Below, one piece after another: positions 61,959-64,000 of a stretch of 64,000 nt of DNA (within the stretch, counting starts at the first letter, position 1; every line of letters starts with the position of its first letter). The notes below the pieces were generated by a model, which was not told where the DNA came from, did no database searches, and worked only from the letters and a program-made list of their open reading frames with translations. The translations under genes and the position numbers were made by a program. This DNA is from JAAOIF01 sp965217125 (GTDB lineage: Bacteria > Pseudomonadota > Gammaproteobacteria > PS1 > Pseudothioglobaceae), in the NCBI GenBank assembly GCA_965217125.1, contig OZ244244.1, forward strand, positions 1,302,001 through 1,366,000, read 5' to 3'.

Positions 61959-62562
61959 AAAGCTTATATTTATTGGTGTTTTATTTGTATTGAACGGCTG
62001 TTCGTCATCTGTGCCTAAACCAGAAATTATTGTGATTGAAAAATCAATCAATCAAGTGCAAACTACTGATATTATAGCTGTTGATAAAAAGTTTGAAAAT
62101 ACATCTTCGCAGGCAAAAGTTGTGAAAAAAAAGCGGCTTGTTAACAACAATGTTGTTGATAAAAAAGATAAGATAGCGACCAAGAAAGCAGTTAAGCAGT
62201 TAAAAAAACCAACAGTTAAACCCAAAAAATGGTCTTTCCCAGTAAAAGCAAAAGTTAGCAAACATTTTTCAAAAAAGCATCCAGGCATTGTTTTTGACAC
62301 CGAACTTGGTCAAGCAGTCAGGGCTATTGACTCTGGTGTGGTAACTTATAGCGGCAATAAATATAAAGAATATGGCAAAATGGTGATTATTAAACATCCG
62401 CTGGGTTTTTATAGTTTCTATACGCAAAACCGCACTCTTAGGGTTAGGCGTGGTGATAAAGTAAAATCAGGTAAAATAATCGCCCTGACAGGGAAAAATG
62501 ATTTTTATTTTGAGCTAAAAAAGTTTGAAACTCCAATCAACCCACTTAAATATTTAAAATAA
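61948..62562 (+). CDS. NlpD-like lipoprotein with degenerate LytM (M23) domain
   Basis: 204 residues from the ATG at 61948; a lipobox NGC gives acylation at Cys ~14. Residues ~55-90 are a Lys-rich linker. Residues ~95-204 are a LytM fold: WSFPVKAKVSKHFS, GQAVRAIDSGVVTYSGN, GKMVIIKHPLGFYSFYTQN, RGDKVKSGKIIALTG, FYFELKK and INPLKYL. The metal ligands of active M23 peptidases (H-x3-D and HxH) are not at their usual places, as in EnvC and NlpD. It is therefore more likely an amidase activator than a hydrolase. A LysM domain, standard in NlpD, is missing. It follows the yqaA-like gene with overlap. Confidence 0.85.
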   Translation: MQIKKLIFIGVLFVLNGCSSSVPKPEIIVIEKSINQVQTTDIIAVDKKFENTSSQAKVVKKKRLVNNNVVDKKDKIATKKAVKQLKKPTVKPKKWSFPVKAKVSKHFSKKHPGIVFDTELGQAVRAIDSGVVTYSGNKYKEYGKMVIIKHPLGFYSFYTQNRTLRVRRGDKVKSGKIIALTGKNDFYFELKKFETPINPLKYLK

Positions 62563-62568
62563 CTAATT

Positions 62569-63600
62569 ATGAATGACTTGTTAAATAACATGGCCGGCTA
62601 TCAAACAGTTGGAGTTTTTTTTGTTATTGCTTTAATTGCCCATGCAATACTCAGCATTACGCTGAAAAAAATTAGTAACCACGCCAATAAAACCAAAAAT
62701 CAATGGGACGACCATCTCATTAAAGCCGTCTCCCCGCCGCTCAAAATACTGGTTTGGTTTATTTGGATTTATCTGTGTATTAACACTTTTGCAACACAAA
62801 TAGACGCTTTAGCAAAAGTGGTTGAATATATTGATATTGCACCAATTTTTATTATTACTTGGGGCATTGTTAGAATCCTTTCTGGGCTTGAGGAATATAT
62901 ACTCGAACGCGGCACTAAGGTGGATTATGACTCAGTCAAATTGATTGTGCGTCTATTAAAAATTCTAATTATTATTGCTATTGTATTAGGGGTGGCACAA
63001 TATTTGGGTTTTTCAATCTCTAGTCTATTAACTTTTGGTGGTGTTGGCGGCGTTGTCATCGGCTTTGCTGCCAAGGATATGCTGTCAAATATCTTTGGCG
63101 GTCTGATGATTCAAATGGATAAACCTTTTTCAACTGGGGATTGGATTCGTTCCACCAAATTTGAAGGAGTGGTGGAAAAAATCGGCTGGCGTATGACTCG
63201 TATTCGCACTTTTAGCAAAAATCCAATCTATATACCTAATTCTATTTTTTCTACTTTGCCGATTGAAACCCCATCGCGTATGACTAATCGCCGCATTAAA
63301 GAGGTGATTGGCATTCGTTATAATGACATCAACAAGCTACCTAATATCTTAAAAGAGATTGAAACCATGCTAAAAAATTATGTTGATATTGATCAAAATC
63401 AGCCCTTACATGTATATTTCAACTACTTTAACGCCTCTTCACTTGATTTTAATATTTATGCCTTTACCAGCAATGTTGATAAATATCAATATCAGCAAGT
63501 AAAACAAGAAATATTATTAAAAATTGCAGCAATTATTGAACAAAATGGCGCAGAAATTGCCTATCCTACACAAACGCTACACCTGAAAAATAACGCCTAA
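62569..63600 (+). CDS. MscS-family mechanosensitive channel
   Basis: Inner-membrane tension-gated channel of 343 residues. Four to five transmembrane segments precede the pore helix with GGVGGVVIGFAAKDMLSNIFGG (Gly/Ala pattern and the QN/K-D-L turn of MscS). The MscS beta domain (MIQMDKPFSTGDWIRS ... GVVEKIGWRMTRIRTF ... YIPNSIFSTLPIETPSRM) and the C-terminal alpha/beta domain follow. It resembles the YbdG/YnaI-like larger MscS members more than E. coli MscS. It is 6 bp downstream of the lipoprotein gene. Confidence 0.93.
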   Translation: MNDLLNNMAGYQTVGVFFVIALIAHAILSITLKKISNHANKTKNQWDDHLIKAVSPPLKILVWFIWIYLCINTFATQIDALAKVVEYIDIAPIFIITWGIVRILSGLEEYILERGTKVDYDSVKLIVRLLKILIIIAIVLGVAQYLGFSISSLLTFGGVGGVVIGFAAKDMLSNIFGGLMIQMDKPFSTGDWIRSTKFEGVVEKIGWRMTRIRTFSKNPIYIPNSIFSTLPIETPSRMTNRRIKEVIGIRYNDINKLPNILKEIETMLKNYVDIDQNQPLHVYFNYFNASSLDFNIYAFTSNVDKYQYQQVKQEILLKIAAIIEQNGAEIAYPTQTLHLKNNA

Positions 63601-63638
63601 ATCGCACTGATTTAATACAGTTTAGTTAAAATACTAAT

Positions 63639-64000
63639 ATGAACAAACTTTTTATTAAAACCTTTGGCTGTCAAATGAATCAGTATGACAGCCAAAAAAT
63701 GCTCGATGTGTTGAGGCATTCACATAATTTAACACCAACAAATGATGCGCTAAAGGCAGATGTTTTATTAATTAATACCTGCTCTATTCGTGAAAAAGCC
63801 CAGGAAAAGTTATTTCACCAGTTGGGTCGATGGCGCAAAATGAAAGACAAAAACCCTAATTTAGTGATTGGTGTTGGCGGCTGTGTTGCCTCACAAGAAG
63901 GCGAATTAATTCTTAAACGCGCGCCTTATGTGGATATGATATTTGGCCCGCAAACCTTGCACCGTCTGCCTAATATGCTTAGTGATGTGGTGAAAAACAA
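63639..64000 (+). CDS. miaB: tRNA methylthiotransferase MiaB (partial, C-terminus outside window)
   Basis: Radical-SAM enzyme that adds a methylthio group to i6A37 in tRNA. The first 120 codons are present, starting MNKLFIKTFGCQMNQYDS. The three Cys that bind the auxiliary 4Fe-4S cluster are seen at residues 11, 48 (INTCSIREKAQEK) and 82 (GGCVASQEG). The radical-SAM CxxxCxxC and TRAM domain would lie beyond base 64000. MiaB rather than RimO or MtaB is indicated by KTFGCQMN and NTCSIREKA. Confidence 0.95.
   Translation, partial: MNKLFIKTFGCQMNQYDSQKMLDVLRHSHNLTPTNDALKADVLLINTCSIREKAQEKLFHQLGRWRKMKDKNPNLVIGVGGCVASQEGELILKRAPYVDMIFGPQTLHRLPNMLSDVVKN

Overview
The window reads as chromosome of an AT-rich gammaproteobacterium. 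The order lolB<>hemA-prfA, fur<>bamE, tolQRA next to ruvB, and glyQ/glyS, minC, ccmAB, nlpD-like and miaB genes all fit that class. The combination of these housekeeping genes with enormous secreted repeat proteins, and with AT-rich short-spaced operons, resembles the SUP05/Thioglobus group of sulfur oxidisers and their mussel/clam symbionts. That placement is an inference; no sulfur-oxidation gene lies in the window.

Region 1 (1-36897, minus strand) is filled by three tandem giant genes, transcribed from right to left: a 3734-residue protein (25693-36897), a 4613-residue protein (11760-25601) and a protein of at least 3890 residues whose 3' end lies beyond base 1. All three start with a Sec-type signal peptide. 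They are built from 87-88-residue putative Ig (He_PIG-like) repeats. Proteins 1 and 3 also carry cadherin/tandem-95-like and C-type-lectin-like modules. The two complete genes end in a pair of dockerin-like calcium-loop modules. The repeats are mosaics: blocks of hundreds of bases are identical between distant places in one gene and between two genes. Almost all short open frames here on either strand are shadows of the repeats.

Region 2 (36963-41539) has a cation efflux pump, ruvC, a thioredoxin, then an accessory patch: a 1275-bp IS3-family insertion sequence with 27-bp terminal repeats and a 3-bp target duplication. It sits inside one arm of a pair of inverted ~250-bp noncoding repeats bordered by purine/pyrimidine minisatellites. 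Its orfA appears frameshifted in an A8 run.

Region 3 (41129-47887, minus strand) carries a small membrane protein gene, glyS, minC, tolA, tolR, tolQ and ruvB; minC-tolA and tolA-tolR overlap, which points to one envelope/cell-division operon. Region 4 (47973-54873) holds a divergent purD-like gene, a small exported protein, a Fur-box-preceded FTR1 iron permease, lolB, hemA-prfA, and fur-znuB. Region 5 (54969-64000, plus strand) holds an extended bamE, ccmAB, then two one-carbon genes each behind its own riboswitch: a SAM-II type leader before metK and an SAH riboswitch before ahcY. It continues with a DUF4760-like gene, glyQ-yqaA-nlpD-like, an mscS channel and the start of miaB.

Metal handling (Fur, FTR1, ZnuB, CDF), the methyl cycle (MetK makes SAM, AhcY removes SAH) and envelope upkeep (Tol, LolB, BamE, NlpD-like) are the functional themes of the core part. 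The giant surface/secreted proteins are the accessory theme and the most unusual content.
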